This document shows, in pieces, positions 1 through 9,480 of a stretch of DNA of 64,000 bases. This DNA is from Psychrobacillus sp. OK028 (GTDB taxonomy: Bacteria; Bacillota; Bacilli; Bacillales_A; Planococcaceae). The stretch covers positions 124,001-188,000 of the forward strand of contig NZ_FNHY01000008.1 in NCBI RefSeq assembly GCF_900103605.1, read 5' to 3'. Within the stretch, counting starts at the first letter, position 1. Each line of letters starts with the position of its first letter. Under the pieces are notes generated by a model, which had not been told where the DNA came from, did no database searches, and saw only the letters and a program-made list of their open reading frames with translations. A program made the translations under genes and the position numbers.

Positions 1-110
1 AAATGAAACACCTCTTTAAATTAGCATTTTTATTATTTACCTAGTTAAGTATATAATACTTTTCAACATAGCTTTTGTAAAGAATTTAGTTTTGCCACAG
101 ACAGACAAAC
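1..110. other. AT-rich intergenic start of window
   Basis: No reading frame, hairpin or RNA gene is evident here. It is AT-rich and lies downstream of the terminator of the first gene, so it may carry a promoter of a gene outside the window. Confidence 0.4.
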
Positions 111-134
111 AAAAAAACCGAGCAAGTTGCTCGG
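111..134 (-). terminator. Intrinsic terminator of coat-like gene
   Basis: The stem CCGAGC/GCTCGG with a 5-nt loop is followed, on the minus strand, by seven U residues. It lies just downstream of the minus-strand gene ending at 148. Confidence 0.85.
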
Positions 135-147
135 TAGATTCGTTCCA

Positions 148-645
148 TTAAAAACATTGAAAAGAGGAAATTCTTTCTAAATCGGTTCCGTAATATGTCC
201 ATCGGAATCCGTTCCATCTAAAACCAGAAACAGATCTTCTTCCGACATGTGTCGGGTATAGCCAAAAAGCATTGCCGTTATTCAGCCATACATACGTAAA
301 GCGGAACAAGCATCCACGAATAGAGCCCGGATCTACAGCAAATACACTGGCATTCTGTCTTTGTGGAACAAAGGATGGCGGGGGACTAGTTGGAGCTCCT
401 CCTTGTTGTTGCCCACCAGACGGAAAACTTGGAGGGAATGATGGACCCTGTTGTTGACCGAATGGAGGAAACCCTGGGAATTGTGAATTTCCAAATGGGG
501 GGAACATATTACCAGGAAACTGTTGTTGTCCAAAAGGGGGCATCATACTTCCCGGAAACTGTTGTCCTCCAAATTGTTGACCTTCAATGGAGGGAAATCC
601 TTGAGAGCCCTCTGGGTTTTGTGGAAAAGGAAATTGATTGTTCAT
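148..645 (-). CDS. Pro/Gln/Phe/Gly-rich protein, likely spore-associated
   Basis: Function is not recognised. The first ~95 residues are low complexity with repeated FPG, PPFG and QQQ units. The last ~60 residues form a compact Trp/Tyr/Arg-rich segment (RGCLFRFTYVWLNNG, then a WxGFRW-like stretch) that looks like a small folded domain. The ATG at 645 is chosen because GGAGG sits 8 nt upstream; an in-frame TTG at 651 is too close to it. Q/P/F-rich proteins of this build in spore formers are often coat or exosporium components, and the tail of the CotD-like protein at 37.1-37.5 kb has similar FGQQ/FPG repeats. The spore role is inference. Confidence 0.6.
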   Translation of the reverse strand: MNNQFPFPQNPEGSQGFPSIEGQQFGGQQFPGSMMPPFGQQQFPGNMFPPFGNSQFPGFPPFGQQQGPSFPPSFPSGGQQQGGAPTSPPPSFVPQRQNASVFAVDPGSIRGCLFRFTYVWLNNGNAFWLYPTHVGRRSVSGFRWNGFRWTYYGTDLERISSFQCF

Positions 646-712
646 TATCAAATCCTCCTTTCATAAAGTAATCAACTTAGTATATGTCAGGAGGTTATTT
701 GTGGAACGGTGC

Positions 713-1885
713 TTATGAGATATAGGATATTGCCATTTGTATTAATTGCTCACTGGATAAAATTTTATCTCCACCACCTTGAGCCATTTGGTCATTACCG
801 CCGCCTTTACCATCTATATACGGTAGGACATGGGCTATTAGTTCTTTCATACTTTGTTCAACATCATTTGCTTTTGCAGCAACGACTTGTAGCCTATCTT
901 CATTACTGGATACTAAAATACAGATGGATTTTGGGTTTTCGTGAATTACTAATTTAGCAAGTTTTTGCAGCTCCTGCATAGATCTGTTTTCAAGTATGCA
1001 AGTAATCATGGCTCCTTCAGCGTTTTCTTTTAACTCTTTTGCTTCATATGCTAAAAGTGAATTTGATAAATTTGCTATTTGTTTTTCTAGTACGGAATTT
1101 TGCATTAAAATACTTTTCGTTGCCTCTATTATTTTGTTTTCAGGAGTACTTAATGTGCTGATTAGACTTTTTAGTACTTGGTGCTTTCTTTGTAAATGTG
1201 TAAGAATCCTTTCCCCACAAATGAATTCCACTCGCACAAGTTTTTTTTGTCTTTCTGTTTGAAGAATTTTAATGCCTCTTACCTGTCCAGTAGACAATGG
1301 ATGAGTTCCGCCACATGCATTGTAATCGAAGTCAGGGATTATGACGAGTCTAATATTTTCTTTTAAAGATGTAGCTTTTCGGAGCTTATAATTCGATAGT
1401 TCCTGCTCCGTTACCCATTTTGTTTCGATTGGCCGATTGTCCATAATTATTTCGTTTGCAAGCTGCTCGACTTCAGCTAATTGCATTTCAGAAACGTCAG
1501 CAATATTTAAGTCGATCGTCACTGTATCTTTTCCTAAATGAAAGCTAATTGTTTGGAAACCGAATAATTGTTCGAAGGCTGCGGATAGAATGTGCTGACC
1601 TGCATGCTGCTGCATATGATCGAATCGTCTATCCCAGTCGATCTGACCATTTACCTCCGTCGTATTTTCAGGAAGAGGAATAGCAAGGAAGTGTCTTATT
1701 TGTCCATCGATTACCTCTACATTTGTCACTTCTATATCGTTTATTAGTCCAAGATCATGCGGTTGACCACCTCCAGTAGGGTAGAAGGCAGTCTCGGAAA
1801 GTACAACATAATCAGGTTGCTGTTCTGTTACTTTTGCTTGAAAGGTTTGGATGGTCGGCTGTTCATAATAGAGTTTGTTCGTCAT
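713..1885 (-). CDS. Alanyl-tRNA editing protein, AlaX type with DHHA1 tail
   Basis: Stand-alone protein related to the editing half of alanyl-tRNA synthetase, expected to hydrolyse mischarged Ser- or Gly-tRNA(Ala) in the cytoplasm. The 390-residue product has an N-terminal threonyl/alanyl second-additional-domain fold with zinc ligands H94xxxH98 and C191GGTH195. It ends in a DHHA1-like region containing GKGGGNDQMAQGGG. There is no catalytic aminoacylation core. The ATG at 1885 has AAAGGAG upstream; the longer frame to 1963 would overlap sulP far more. With this start it overlaps the end of the upstream SulP gene by 23 nt, so the two are probably cotranscribed. Confidence 0.85.
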   Translation of the reverse strand: MTNKLYYEQPTIQTFQAKVTEQQPDYVVLSETAFYPTGGGQPHDLGLINDIEVTNVEVIDGQIRHFLAIPLPENTTEVNGQIDWDRRFDHMQQHAGQHILSAAFEQLFGFQTISFHLGKDTVTIDLNIADVSEMQLAEVEQLANEIIMDNRPIETKWVTEQELSNYKLRKATSLKENIRLVIIPDFDYNACGGTHPLSTGQVRGIKILQTERQKKLVRVEFICGERILTHLQRKHQVLKSLISTLSTPENKIIEATKSILMQNSVLEKQIANLSNSLLAYEAKELKENAEGAMITCILENRSMQELQKLAKLVIHENPKSICILVSSNEDRLQVVAAKANDVEQSMKELIAHVLPYIDGKGGGNDQMAQGGGDKILSSEQLIQMAISYIS

Positions 1886-3614
1886 AGGAATGGTCTCCTT
1901 TAGGATTAGATAGTTTCGAGTATTCTTTAAAGGAAAGATGCGTACAATCGATACAGGAATCATGATTAATGAGCTGCAGTGCGAAGTCTATTGCTTCACC
2001 AGTTCTTGAAAAAAAGTGATGTTCACCGATGAAATCATAAATGTCAGTCTTTTGGAGAGAATTTAGTAAATTAGGTGAAGCCTCAGATACTAAAATAACT
2101 CCATCTTTGCTTTGAAAGTGTTTCATCACATGAAGTAAATTTTCCTCCGCTGTCGCATCGATAAAAGGAACATCTCCCATTCTAAGGATTAGTACAGTAG
2201 CTTCGGAATGAATAGTTTCCATGATGCGTGTTTCAAACAACTCGGCAGTTCCAAAAAATAGTGGACCATTAATCGTAAACACATCGATTTGCGGGCAATC
2301 TTGTCCCGAGTGAACTTCGCCTGGGTGGACAGTTTGTCTTGGACTAGAATGATCAGGTAAAACCTTCGACACAATTTCAGTATTAACCATTCTTTGTAAG
2401 AATAAGATAATGGATAGTGCTAGGCCAACGACAACAGCCATGGTGATACTCGTAAATACAGTAAACACAAAGGTTAACAATAAAACAAGAGATTCACCGT
2501 TTTTGAGCTTCAAAATTTTATAAAAAGGTTTTCGTTCACTCATATTAACCGCAACCATCATCAGTACTGGTGCCATACTTGCAAGTGGGATTTGAGAAGC
2601 AAACGGCGCAAACAGAAGAAGCGTAAGCAAGACAAAAAGACCGTGAATAACTCCTGACATTCTAGAACTCGCCCCGGATCGAATATTTGTTGCGGTACGA
2701 GCAATTGCTCCTGTAGCCGGTATCCCTCCAAACATAGGCGTTATAATGTTAGCAAGCCCCTGACCGACCAATTCCTTATTACTATTATGTTTAGTGCCTG
2801 TCATGGAATCTGCAACAACTGCGGATAGTAAAGATTCAATTCCCCCTAAAATGGCAATGGCTAATGCGGGAGCGATGAGCCGTTCTACACGTTCCCAAGT
2901 TATTTCTGGAAATTGTAGTACGGGAAGGGAGCTAGTAATTCCACCATACGCAGAGCCGATGGTTGCAACTTCTCCGTTAAAGAGGAAGCTCGCAGCGATA
3001 GTGGAAGTAACCAGTCCGATAATCGGTCCTGGAACTTTTGGCAATACTTTAGGAGTCGCAATTATAAAGAACAAACAAATAATACCGACAATCAAGCTAT
3101 AAATATTGAATGTATCTAAGTGAATGCCGATCTCCGACATATTATCTATAAAACTCTCGTGTTTTTCAATATTCGCTAGACCGAGTAAATTTGCAATTTG
3201 ACCAGTAAAAATGATAACAGCTATGCCAGAAGTAAAACCTATTGTAACAGGTCGTGGGATAAACTTTATGAGCGTTCCAATTTTGAATATACCCATTACT
3301 ACTAACATGATTCCTGCAAGCAAGCCTGCTAATAGTAAATCCTCATAGCCATACGTAATCACAATTCCTAGTAAAATAGGCACAAAAGCTCCTGTAGGAC
3401 CGCCTATTTGAAACTTAGATCCTCCAAAAATCGATATAATGATTCCAGCGATAATGGTCGTATAAATACCATATTCGGGTTTAACTCCCGAAGCAATTGC
3501 AAAAGCCATTGCTAAAGGAATAGCAATGACTCCAACGATTAATCCAGAAAGTAAGTCCTTTTGAAAATGCTGTATGGAGTAATTTAACTTATTCCATTGA
3601 AATGGAATTTTCAC
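1863..3614 (-). CDS. SulP-family anion transporter with STAS domain
   Basis: Membrane transporter for sulfate, bicarbonate or a related anion. The N-terminal ~400 residues hold about 10-12 hydrophobic segments, with the family-typical early stretch GLIVGVIAIPLAMAFAIASG and the IGGPTGAF motif. A cytoplasmic STAS domain covers roughly residues 430-550 (FTINGPLFFGTAELFE...VPFIDATAEENL). The ~30-residue tail after STAS contains CIDCTH, a possible metal or redox site. It lies 19 nt downstream of an ArsR-type regulator gene and overlaps the alaX-like gene, suggesting one operon. The substrate cannot be told from sequence; bicarbonate (BicA-like) and sulfate are both possible. Confidence 0.85.
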   Translation of the reverse strand: MKIPFQWNKLNYSIQHFQKDLLSGLIVGVIAIPLAMAFAIASGVKPEYGIYTTIIAGIIISIFGGSKFQIGGPTGAFVPILLGIVITYGYEDLLLAGLLAGIMLVVMGIFKIGTLIKFIPRPVTIGFTSGIAVIIFTGQIANLLGLANIEKHESFIDNMSEIGIHLDTFNIYSLIVGIICLFFIIATPKVLPKVPGPIIGLVTSTIAASFLFNGEVATIGSAYGGITSSLPVLQFPEITWERVERLIAPALAIAILGGIESLLSAVVADSMTGTKHNSNKELVGQGLANIITPMFGGIPATGAIARTATNIRSGASSRMSGVIHGLFVLLTLLLFAPFASQIPLASMAPVLMMVAVNMSERKPFYKILKLKNGESLVLLLTFVFTVFTSITMAVVVGLALSIILFLQRMVNTEIVSKVLPDHSSPRQTVHPGEVHSGQDCPQIDVFTINGPLFFGTAELFETRIMETIHSEATVLILRMGDVPFIDATAEENLLHVMKHFQSKDGVILVSEASPNLLNSLQKTDIYDFIGEHHFFSRTGEAIDFALQLINHDSCIDCTHLSFKEYSKLSNPKGDHSYDEQTLL

Positions 3615-3633
3615 TAAAATCCCTTCTTCTTCC

Positions 3634-3963
3634 TTATTTTTGTTCTTCTAATTCCTCGTACATCGAAATTGTATCGATAAGATGATTATTGAAAAGATCA
3701 CGGGCTACTTTTAATAAATCGACAATAGCCGGATCTCTCAGAGAATATAAAACTTTTTTTCCATCCTTACGACTAACTACAATATTTTTAGCTCTTAGTA
3801 CACTTAATTGTTGAGAAACTGTAGACCCTTCACTGTTAAGAATCTGTTGGATATCATTAACACTTTTCTCTCCCTCTGTGAGTACTTCAAGTATTCGAAT
3901 ACGTAGGGGGTGTGCTAATGCTTTAAAAAAGTCTGCTTTGAATTGCTGTAAATCACTCCACAT
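3634..3963 (-). CDS. ArsR/SmtB-family transcriptional regulator
   Basis: Winged-helix repressor of about 109 residues. The FFKALAHPLRIRILEVL opening and the GSTVSQQLSVLRAKNIV recognition helix are typical of ArsR proteins. No cysteine is present, so it lacks the Cys-based metal or thiol sensing of ArsR, CadC or BigR; the inducer is unknown. The ATG at 3963 (starting MWSDLQQF) is preferred because GGAG precedes it and homologues begin near here. The gene heads the sulP-alaX transcription unit, and a perfect palindrome lies 21 nt upstream, so self-regulation of the transporter operon is likely. Confidence 0.85.
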   Translation of the reverse strand: MWSDLQQFKADFFKALAHPLRIRILEVLTEGEKSVNDIQQILNSEGSTVSQQLSVLRAKNIVVSRKDGKKVLYSLRDPAIVDLLKVARDLFNNHLIDTISMYEELEEQK

Positions 3964-3983
3964 TATTATCACTCCATTTATAT

Positions 3984-4007
3984 ACATATTCAAATATTTG
4001 AATATGT
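3984..4007. promoter_or_regulatory. Perfect 24-bp palindrome, probable ArsR operator
   Basis: Both halves read ACATATTCAAAT outward, giving an uninterrupted 24-bp palindrome just upstream of the arsR-type gene. Size, AT-richness and position match operators of ArsR/SmtB repressors. Binding itself is inferred. Confidence 0.7.
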
Positions 4008-4113
4008 TAGTATATGTATTGTAGGAGCATATCCACCAAATTGCAATAGTAATTAAAGAAATTGTTTAATATACTGAATTTAACGAAAAAATATAATGAA
4101 TGAGGTTTTACAG

Positions 4114-4557
4114 ATGAATGAATTAGCACAAAAGTATTGGGATACTTACTGGGAAGGAAAAGAAAAACCACAATCTGTTACATCATGGCAGTTTGGTGGA
4201 ACTCCTGATGAATTGGCTCAGCTAGTTGCAGAGGGAGTAAAAACTGCTACATGTTCGTTACATCTACTATATGAACTAGAGAAAGAGCCACTTCCAAAGG
4301 TGAATGATTATAGTATTGTACTTAATAGTAAGGATGATCCTGTTTGTATGATTCGTACCTCCGATGTGAAAATAATGCCTATGAAGGAAGTGTCTCCCCA
4401 ATTTGCTTATGCGGAAGGTGAGGGAGATCGCTCTTATGATCATTGGCGCAAGGTACATATCGATTTTTTTACAAACGAGTTAAAGGGAGTAGGGAGAGAG
4501 TTTTCAGAAGAAATGCTACTTGTTTGTGAGCGCTTTGAATTGATAGACGTTAAGTAA
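4114..4557 (+). CDS. ASCH domain-containing protein
   Basis: 147-residue cytoplasmic protein of the ASCH (PUA-like) fold, proposed from family knowledge to bind RNA or modified nucleosides. Recognisable features are the SWQFGGTPDELAQLV opening, the KTATCSL segment, the middle strand region DPVCMIRTSDV, and the EGEGDRSYDHWRKVHIDFF helix. The ATG at 4114 is chosen because TGAGG lies 8 nt upstream; an ATG at 4096 has no ribosome site. The next gene starts 14 nt after its stop, so the two form a small operon. The actual substrate is not known. Confidence 0.75.
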   Translation: MNELAQKYWDTYWEGKEKPQSVTSWQFGGTPDELAQLVAEGVKTATCSLHLLYELEKEPLPKVNDYSIVLNSKDDPVCMIRTSDVKIMPMKEVSPQFAYAEGEGDRSYDHWRKVHIDFFTNELKGVGREFSEEMLLVCERFELIDVK

Positions 4558-4570
4558 TGGAGGAGAGAAT

Positions 4571-5224
4571 ATGTTTAACAGAGTAACTCTATATACGAAT
4601 CAATTAAAACAGTTGCGAGGCTTCTATGGCAATGTCTTAGAAATTCCCATTGAGGAATCAACTGATGAATATTTTCAAATATCTATTGGAACTTCTACGC
4701 TTATTTTTCGACTTTCCGAACTACAGACTTCCTATCACTTTGCCATTAATATACCAGGCAATCAATTTACACTTGCTAAGCATTGGGCAAAAGAAAGAGT
4801 ATTACTTAATAGAGAAGCTTCTGTAGATGAAATATATTATGCTCGATTTGAAGCAGATGCATTTTACTTTGAAGATCCAGCAGGTAATGTAATTGAACTA
4901 ATTGCGAGGAGAAATGTAGATAAATGGAGTGACTTCAGCATTGAGTCATTTTTAAATCTAAGTGAAGTAAGTATCACAACCCCATTTGTAGAAGAAACAG
5001 GAGAGAAGTTACAAGAGATTGGTATTCCTATTTCCGGTCATCTCCAAATTGAACCTGATGAGTTAAATTTTCTAGGGAAAAAAGATACGTTTATTTTATT
5101 GGTTCCTCCAAAGCGGCGTTGGTATTTTTCTAAAAAAATGAGTGAGACTTCTCCAATAGAAATAGTGCTAGAAGATGGAAAAGTAATTCTAGTGAACAGA
5201 GAAGGAAAGATAACGATTCAATAA
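4571..5224 (+). CDS. VOC (glyoxalase/dioxygenase-like) family protein
   Basis: 217-residue protein of the vicinal-oxygen-chelate superfamily. The first ~110 residues form one VOC module, opening FNRVTLYTNQLKQLRGFYGNVLEI and closing with the metal-site strand FYFEDPAGNVIELIAR. A less typical second half follows (FSIESFLNLSEVSITTP...), resembling half of a ring-cleaving dioxygenase such as CatE but shortened. A strong GGAGGAG precedes the ATG. The reaction cannot be assigned; isomerase, lyase, resistance or dioxygenase roles all occur in this family. Confidence 0.7.
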   Translation: MFNRVTLYTNQLKQLRGFYGNVLEIPIEESTDEYFQISIGTSTLIFRLSELQTSYHFAINIPGNQFTLAKHWAKERVLLNREASVDEIYYARFEADAFYFEDPAGNVIELIARRNVDKWSDFSIESFLNLSEVSITTPFVEETGEKLQEIGIPISGHLQIEPDELNFLGKKDTFILLVPPKRRWYFSKKMSETSPIEIVLEDGKVILVNREGKITIQ

Positions 5225-5227
5225 AAG

Positions 5228-5270
5228 AAAAGCGACAAATTGTATCCACAGGGGAGTAATAGTCGCTTTT
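5228..5270. terminator. Hairpin with AAAAGCGAC/GTCGCTTTT stem
   Basis: A 9-bp stem with a long loop and flanking A and T tracts lies right after the VOC gene. It can act in either direction between the convergent VOC and RsbR-type genes. The loop contains one of the DnaA-box-like sequences. Confidence 0.6.
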
Positions 5271-5351
5271 ACTTTCAGAAAGTTATCCACATGTGAATAA
5301 CTCTCTGAAAACATTTCTATTGTATTAATGCTGTGGATGCATTGTGAGTAA
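5242..5351. promoter_or_regulatory. Cluster of DnaA boxes between convergent genes
   Basis: Two perfect matches to the DnaA box TTATNCACA abut head to head at 5283-5291 (plus) and 5292-5300 (minus). One-mismatch copies lie at 5242-5250 and 5343-5351, and a weaker copy at 5332-5340. The central pair is also inside a long interrupted inverted repeat (5273-5310), so a hairpin role is possible. Non-coding location between two convergent genes. Confidence 0.5.
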
Positions 5352-5352
5352 C

Positions 5353-6177
5353 TTAAGAATTAGCTTTTAGTGCGTTCATTAATGTGGAATAGGATTGTAT
5401 ATCTGCAAAATTTATACCAAGAGCAACGGCCGTTTGAGCAAGTTCAGGTCGAATTCCTGAGAAAATGGCATTTACACCAATGAGCTTTAGAGCAGAATGC
5501 AGTTGATATAATTTTTGAGCAACCATCGTGTCTAACACTGGTACTGCGGATAAATCTATAAAAATAGTATTCAGCTTTTTAGCTGAACTCTGCTCCAACG
5601 CGGATTCTAAAATAATTGTTGCACGTTCTGTATCGATGTTCCCGACTAAAGGTAAAACTCCTATCCCTTCTTTAATAGGAATAACTGAACTACTTAACTC
5701 CGTAATAAGAGCTTTTTGGGTAGCAAGTATATTTTCAGTATATTGGTGATAGTATTTCGCAAAGTTTTCGATAATGTAGTCAAATGCCGTATTCATCAGA
5801 TTTGACCATTCAGCTACTAGATCTCCAGCTATAGGAGTTGGAGACTGCTGTATAAACTTTTGAACAAAAGTCCAATAGGCGATCCGGACATTGCGGAAAC
5901 TACGGATGCTTTCAAACAAAGGAAATTTTTCTTTTGCTCGTTTCTCTGCCACATCAGCGGAACGGTTGTTGATATATTCTAGATATTCAAATTGATCCTG
6001 AATATAAACAGAAGAGATAGCTTCTATTAGAGCTCCATTTTCTTCTCTTAAATATGTATTGTTTTGTGGTAAAGAGTAGCTTGGGTCATCTTTAGATTGC
6101 TGAGCTAACCATGCATCTGTTATAGCTGATTTATTCATCATAATATAATCAAATAATTCTTTGTTTAGATGACTCAT
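5353..6177 (-). CDS. RsbR-type stressosome protein with STAS domain
   Basis: 274-residue co-antagonist of the RsbR family. In Bacillus these assemble with RsbS into stressosomes that capture the RsbT kinase and control sigma-B. The N-terminal ~150 residues are a helical, non-heme-globin-like sensor region. The C-terminal STAS domain includes VPVLDTMVAQKLYQL and GIRPELAQTAVALGI, which keep the two Thr positions phosphorylated in RsbRA. The ATG at 6177 has GGAG upstream (the upstream frame to 6234 has none). No rsbS, rsbT or sigB lies nearby, so it is a stand-alone paralogue of the RsbRB/RsbRC/RsbRD kind; the signal is unknown. Confidence 0.85.
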   Translation of the reverse strand: MSHLNKELFDYIMMNKSAITDAWLAQQSKDDPSYSLPQNNTYLREENGALIEAISSVYIQDQFEYLEYINNRSADVAEKRAKEKFPLFESIRSFRNVRIAYWTFVQKFIQQSPTPIAGDLVAEWSNLMNTAFDYIIENFAKYYHQYTENILATQKALITELSSSVIPIKEGIGVLPLVGNIDTERATIILESALEQSSAKKLNTIFIDLSAVPVLDTMVAQKLYQLHSALKLIGVNAIFSGIRPELAQTAVALGINFADIQSYSTLMNALKANS

Positions 6178-6307
6178 TTCGTCTATCTCCTTCAATCGTT
6201 CTATTATTACTATTATTGTAAGGGTACAGGACAAATTATTCCACTTGGGTAGAATAAAAGTATTTTAGATTTCTTAACAAATCAAAAACCGATGCTGGAA
6301 AGGCTGG

Positions 6308-8950
6308 GTGAAACCGATGGGTTGGTATAAAAAGTCTACAGAAGAAGTGTTCCAGGAGCTTCATGTTAAAAGTGAAAAAGGAATTACTGAGGCAGAAGCA
6401 CAAAAACGATTGCAAAAATACGGTCCAAATCGGTTGGCTACTAATCGCAAGAAAACCTGGGTAGAGAAAATATTTGCCCAGGTTAATAATGTTCTCATTT
6501 ATGTACTAATAATTGCAGCTGTTGTTTCAGCTTTTGTTGGGGAGATTGCGGATGCGTTTATTATCGGACTAGTTGTAATAATTAACGCAGTTGTGGGAGT
6601 TATTCAAGAGTCTAAAGCAGAGGATGCACTTGAGGCACTTAAAAACATGGCCACCCCTAAAGCGATCGTGCAAAGAGATGGAGAAACGAAAGAAATTGAC
6701 TCAGCAGAAGTAGTGCCAGGAGACTTCGTTGTGGTGGGCGCAGGGTCTTATATTCCATGTGATATTCGTCTAATTGAGTCTGCCAATCTGAAGGTAGAAG
6801 AAGCAGCTCTTACTGGAGAGTCAGTTCCGGTTGATAAAGACGCTTTAGCTCTTTTAGAAAAGGACAATCAGGATATTCCACTTGGGGATCAGAAAAACAT
6901 GTTATTTATGTCTACACTTGTAACAGTGGGACGGGGGACAGGAATAGCTGTAGCAACAGGAATGGATACTCAAATTGGTAAAATAGCGGGTATGTTAAAT
7001 ACGACAGTAGATGAGCAAACACCATTACAAAAAAGCCTAGCGCAGGTCGGTAAATATTTAGGAATAGCAGCTTTGATCATTTCGCTTGTCATGTTTTTAA
7101 TAGGAATTTTACAAGGTCGAGATTTTCTGGAGATGTTCATGATTGCTATAAGTCTAGCGGTTGCTGCAATTCCAGAAGGGATGCCGGCTATTGTATCCAT
7201 TGTTCTAGCAATCGGTGTTCAGAGAATGATAAAACAGCATGTAATTATTCGAAAACTTCCAGCTGTTGAAGCATTAGGTTCGGTAAATGTTATTTGTTCG
7301 GATAAAACGGGAACACTCACCCAAAACAAAATGACAGTAACACAATTCTATGCAGACGGACAAATACAGGATATAAAAGATTTTCAGTTAAAAAACGAAA
7401 TACAAAATCTATTGATGAAAATCTTTGTCTTGTGTAATGATGCTACGTATACAAAAGATGCTGAAACTGGTGACCCTACTGAAATAGCATTAGTGGCTGC
7501 AGCAGCTCAAAATCGATTGAACAAACTAGAGCTAGAGAAAGAGTATCAACGTCTCCAAGAGATTCCGTTCGATTCAGACCGGAAATTAATGACCACAGTT
7601 CATATACATAAAAATGTATATTACCGCATGACAAAGGGCGCAATAGATCGATTACTAATTCGCTGTAACCGTATCATGACGAAAGAAGGTGTCATTCCAT
7701 TAACAGAGAAATTACGGGCTGAAATCATTGGAGCTTCTCATACTATGTCGCAATCAGCTCTTCGTGTATTAGCTGCTGCCTACCAAGTAGAGGGTCATGA
7801 AGGAATAGAAGGTGCAGAGGAAGATTTAATATTTGTGGGGTTTGTTGGGATGATGGACCCACCAAGATTAGAAGTGAAGGAATCGATTGAAGTATGTAAA
7901 GCAGCTGGTATTCGAACCGTGATGATAACAGGAGATCATAGAGATACAGCCTATGCCATTGCTCATGAGTTAGGTATTGCAAAGCAAGAGACGGAAGTGA
8001 TGGAAGGCATTGAACTCGATAGCTTAACAGACGATGAAATAAAAAATGCATGTAACGTGACAAACGTTTTTGCACGAGTTTCTCCTGAACATAAGGTAAA
8101 AATTGTTCAAGCATTAAAGGCTGCTGGTCATACTGTTTCGATGACAGGTGATGGGGTGAATGATGCGCCATCACTCAAAGAAGCTGATATTGGAGTTGCA
8201 ATGGGAATTACAGGAACTGATGTAGCAAAAGGTGCGTCAGATATGGTATTGACCGATGATAACTTTGCTTCTATTGTCAAAGCAGTGGAGGAAGGTAGAA
8301 ATATATATAAAAATATAAAAAAATCGGTTATCTTTTTGATTTCCTGTAATTTAGGCGAAATTATTGCACTGTTTTTTGCAATTGTTGCTGGATGGCCAAC
8401 TCCGCTCCGTTCTATCCATATTCTTTGGGTGAACTTAGTGACAGATACGTTCCCTGCTTTGGCACTTGGTGTAGACCCAGAGGAACCAGGTGTTATGAAA
8501 GAGAAACCTCGAAGACAAAAAGAGGGACTTTTTCATGGAATGCTACCATTTTTAGTGTTGAACGGGTTGTTAATCGGATTAATTACGCTAGCAGCTTTTG
8601 TCATAGGTTTAAATGGAGTAACATCAGATGTTCCGGAGAATGTACTAATGCACGCACAGACAATGGCATTTATTACACTTAGCTTTTCTCAGTTAATCCA
8701 TTCGTTGAATTTTAGATCGATGAACCAATCAGTATTTAAAGTAGGTATATTCAAAAATAAATTTTTGCTAGCTTCTATCCTGGTTGGGGTTATTATACAA
8801 GTATTAATAGTTTCTGTTGGACCAATAGCCAAAATGTTTAGCGTTCAATCTTTAGGAGCGAAGGATTGGATAATTGTAGCTGGACTTAGCTTGCTGCCTT
8901 TAATGATCAATGAGTTGGTTAAGCTGGTTAAAGTGTCAGGGGGGAAATAA
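6308..8950 (+). CDS. P-type Ca2+-transporting ATPase (P2A type)
   Basis: 880-residue cation pump that exports Ca2+ at the cost of ATP. Visible motifs are TGES (169-172) in the actuator domain, the PEGMP segment of TM4 with Glu290, the phosphorylated Asp332 in SDKTGTLTQ, and TGDGVNDAP in the hinge. TM5 has CNLGEI, with the Asn and Glu equivalent to SERCA Asn768/Glu771, and TM6 has NLVTD. Both Ca2+-site ligand sets therefore look largely present. The GTG at 6308 follows GGAAAGG; an ATG at 6317 is an alternative. Its stop is directly followed by the next gene, a DUF4825 protein, implying an operon. Confidence 0.92.
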   Translation: MKPMGWYKKSTEEVFQELHVKSEKGITEAEAQKRLQKYGPNRLATNRKKTWVEKIFAQVNNVLIYVLIIAAVVSAFVGEIADAFIIGLVVIINAVVGVIQESKAEDALEALKNMATPKAIVQRDGETKEIDSAEVVPGDFVVVGAGSYIPCDIRLIESANLKVEEAALTGESVPVDKDALALLEKDNQDIPLGDQKNMLFMSTLVTVGRGTGIAVATGMDTQIGKIAGMLNTTVDEQTPLQKSLAQVGKYLGIAALIISLVMFLIGILQGRDFLEMFMIAISLAVAAIPEGMPAIVSIVLAIGVQRMIKQHVIIRKLPAVEALGSVNVICSDKTGTLTQNKMTVTQFYADGQIQDIKDFQLKNEIQNLLMKIFVLCNDATYTKDAETGDPTEIALVAAAAQNRLNKLELEKEYQRLQEIPFDSDRKLMTTVHIHKNVYYRMTKGAIDRLLIRCNRIMTKEGVIPLTEKLRAEIIGASHTMSQSALRVLAAAYQVEGHEGIEGAEEDLIFVGFVGMMDPPRLEVKESIEVCKAAGIRTVMITGDHRDTAYAIAHELGIAKQETEVMEGIELDSLTDDEIKNACNVTNVFARVSPEHKVKIVQALKAAGHTVSMTGDGVNDAPSLKEADIGVAMGITGTDVAKGASDMVLTDDNFASIVKAVEEGRNIYKNIKKSVIFLISCNLGEIIALFFAIVAGWPTPLRSIHILWVNLVTDTFPALALGVDPEEPGVMKEKPRRQKEGLFHGMLPFLVLNGLLIGLITLAAFVIGLNGVTSDVPENVLMHAQTMAFITLSFSQLIHSLNFRSMNQSVFKVGIFKNKFLLASILVGVIIQVLIVSVGPIAKMFSVQSLGAKDWIIVAGLSLLPLMINELVKLVKVSGGK

Positions 8951-9469
8951 TTGCAGAAAACAATCGGACTGGTAGTGGGAATATCATTAGTATTATTACT
9001 TGGAGTAGTTTATGTACTAAGTAACAATCAAAAACAAGTAGCTCAAGAAGATGAAAAACAACTGACAGTAGAGACACATGACTTTCAAAGAGTATTAGCA
9101 TATGAAAATGACTATACGGGAAATAACTCCAACATCACGAATCTATTTAATAATCTACCTTTTTCTAATCATAGAGATTTAGTCGAGTTGGATCCCAATA
9201 CACGCACATTTGTTATAAATTACAATACGAGTGGTGATGAAAAAACTGTTATATATAACGCGACAGCTGCCTTTGTTTTAATAAAAAATTTAGAAGTAGT
9301 TAATATGCGTTTCTCAGACCAATCCTATGTGATAACAAGAAAGAATGTGGAGCGATGGTTTGGTGATGATTTTGATAGATTAATTGGCCCGGCGATATTT
9401 AAAGAGAAAGTTCAAAATCCGCTGTTAGAAAGTACAACGACTGATTGGATTAATCAATATACAAAATAG
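8951..9469 (+). CDS. Membrane-anchored DUF4825-type protein
   Basis: 172 residues starting at a TTG with a GGGGGGAAA ribosome site that overlaps the end of the ATPase gene. Residues 5-24 are one hydrophobic helix (signal anchor), leaving an extracytoplasmic domain. The NSNITNLFNNLPFSNHRDLVELDP stretch is characteristic of DUF4825 proteins as I recall them; I could not run a profile search. The function is unknown. It sits between the Ca2+ pump and a serine hydrolase gene and is probably cotranscribed with both. Confidence 0.65.
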   Translation: MQKTIGLVVGISLVLLLGVVYVLSNNQKQVAQEDEKQLTVETHDFQRVLAYENDYTGNNSNITNLFNNLPFSNHRDLVELDPNTRTFVINYNTSGDEKTVIYNATAAFVLIKNLEVVNMRFSDQSYVITRKNVERWFGDDFDRLIGPAIFKEKVQNPLLESTTTDWINQYTK

Positions 9470-9480
9470 GGGCGTTAGTT

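Noticed and set aside
148-645. Collagen-like or secreted adhesin
   Set aside because: No Gly-X-Y periodicity, no signal peptide and no cell-wall anchor; Q/P/F-rich repeats fit a coat-type protein better.
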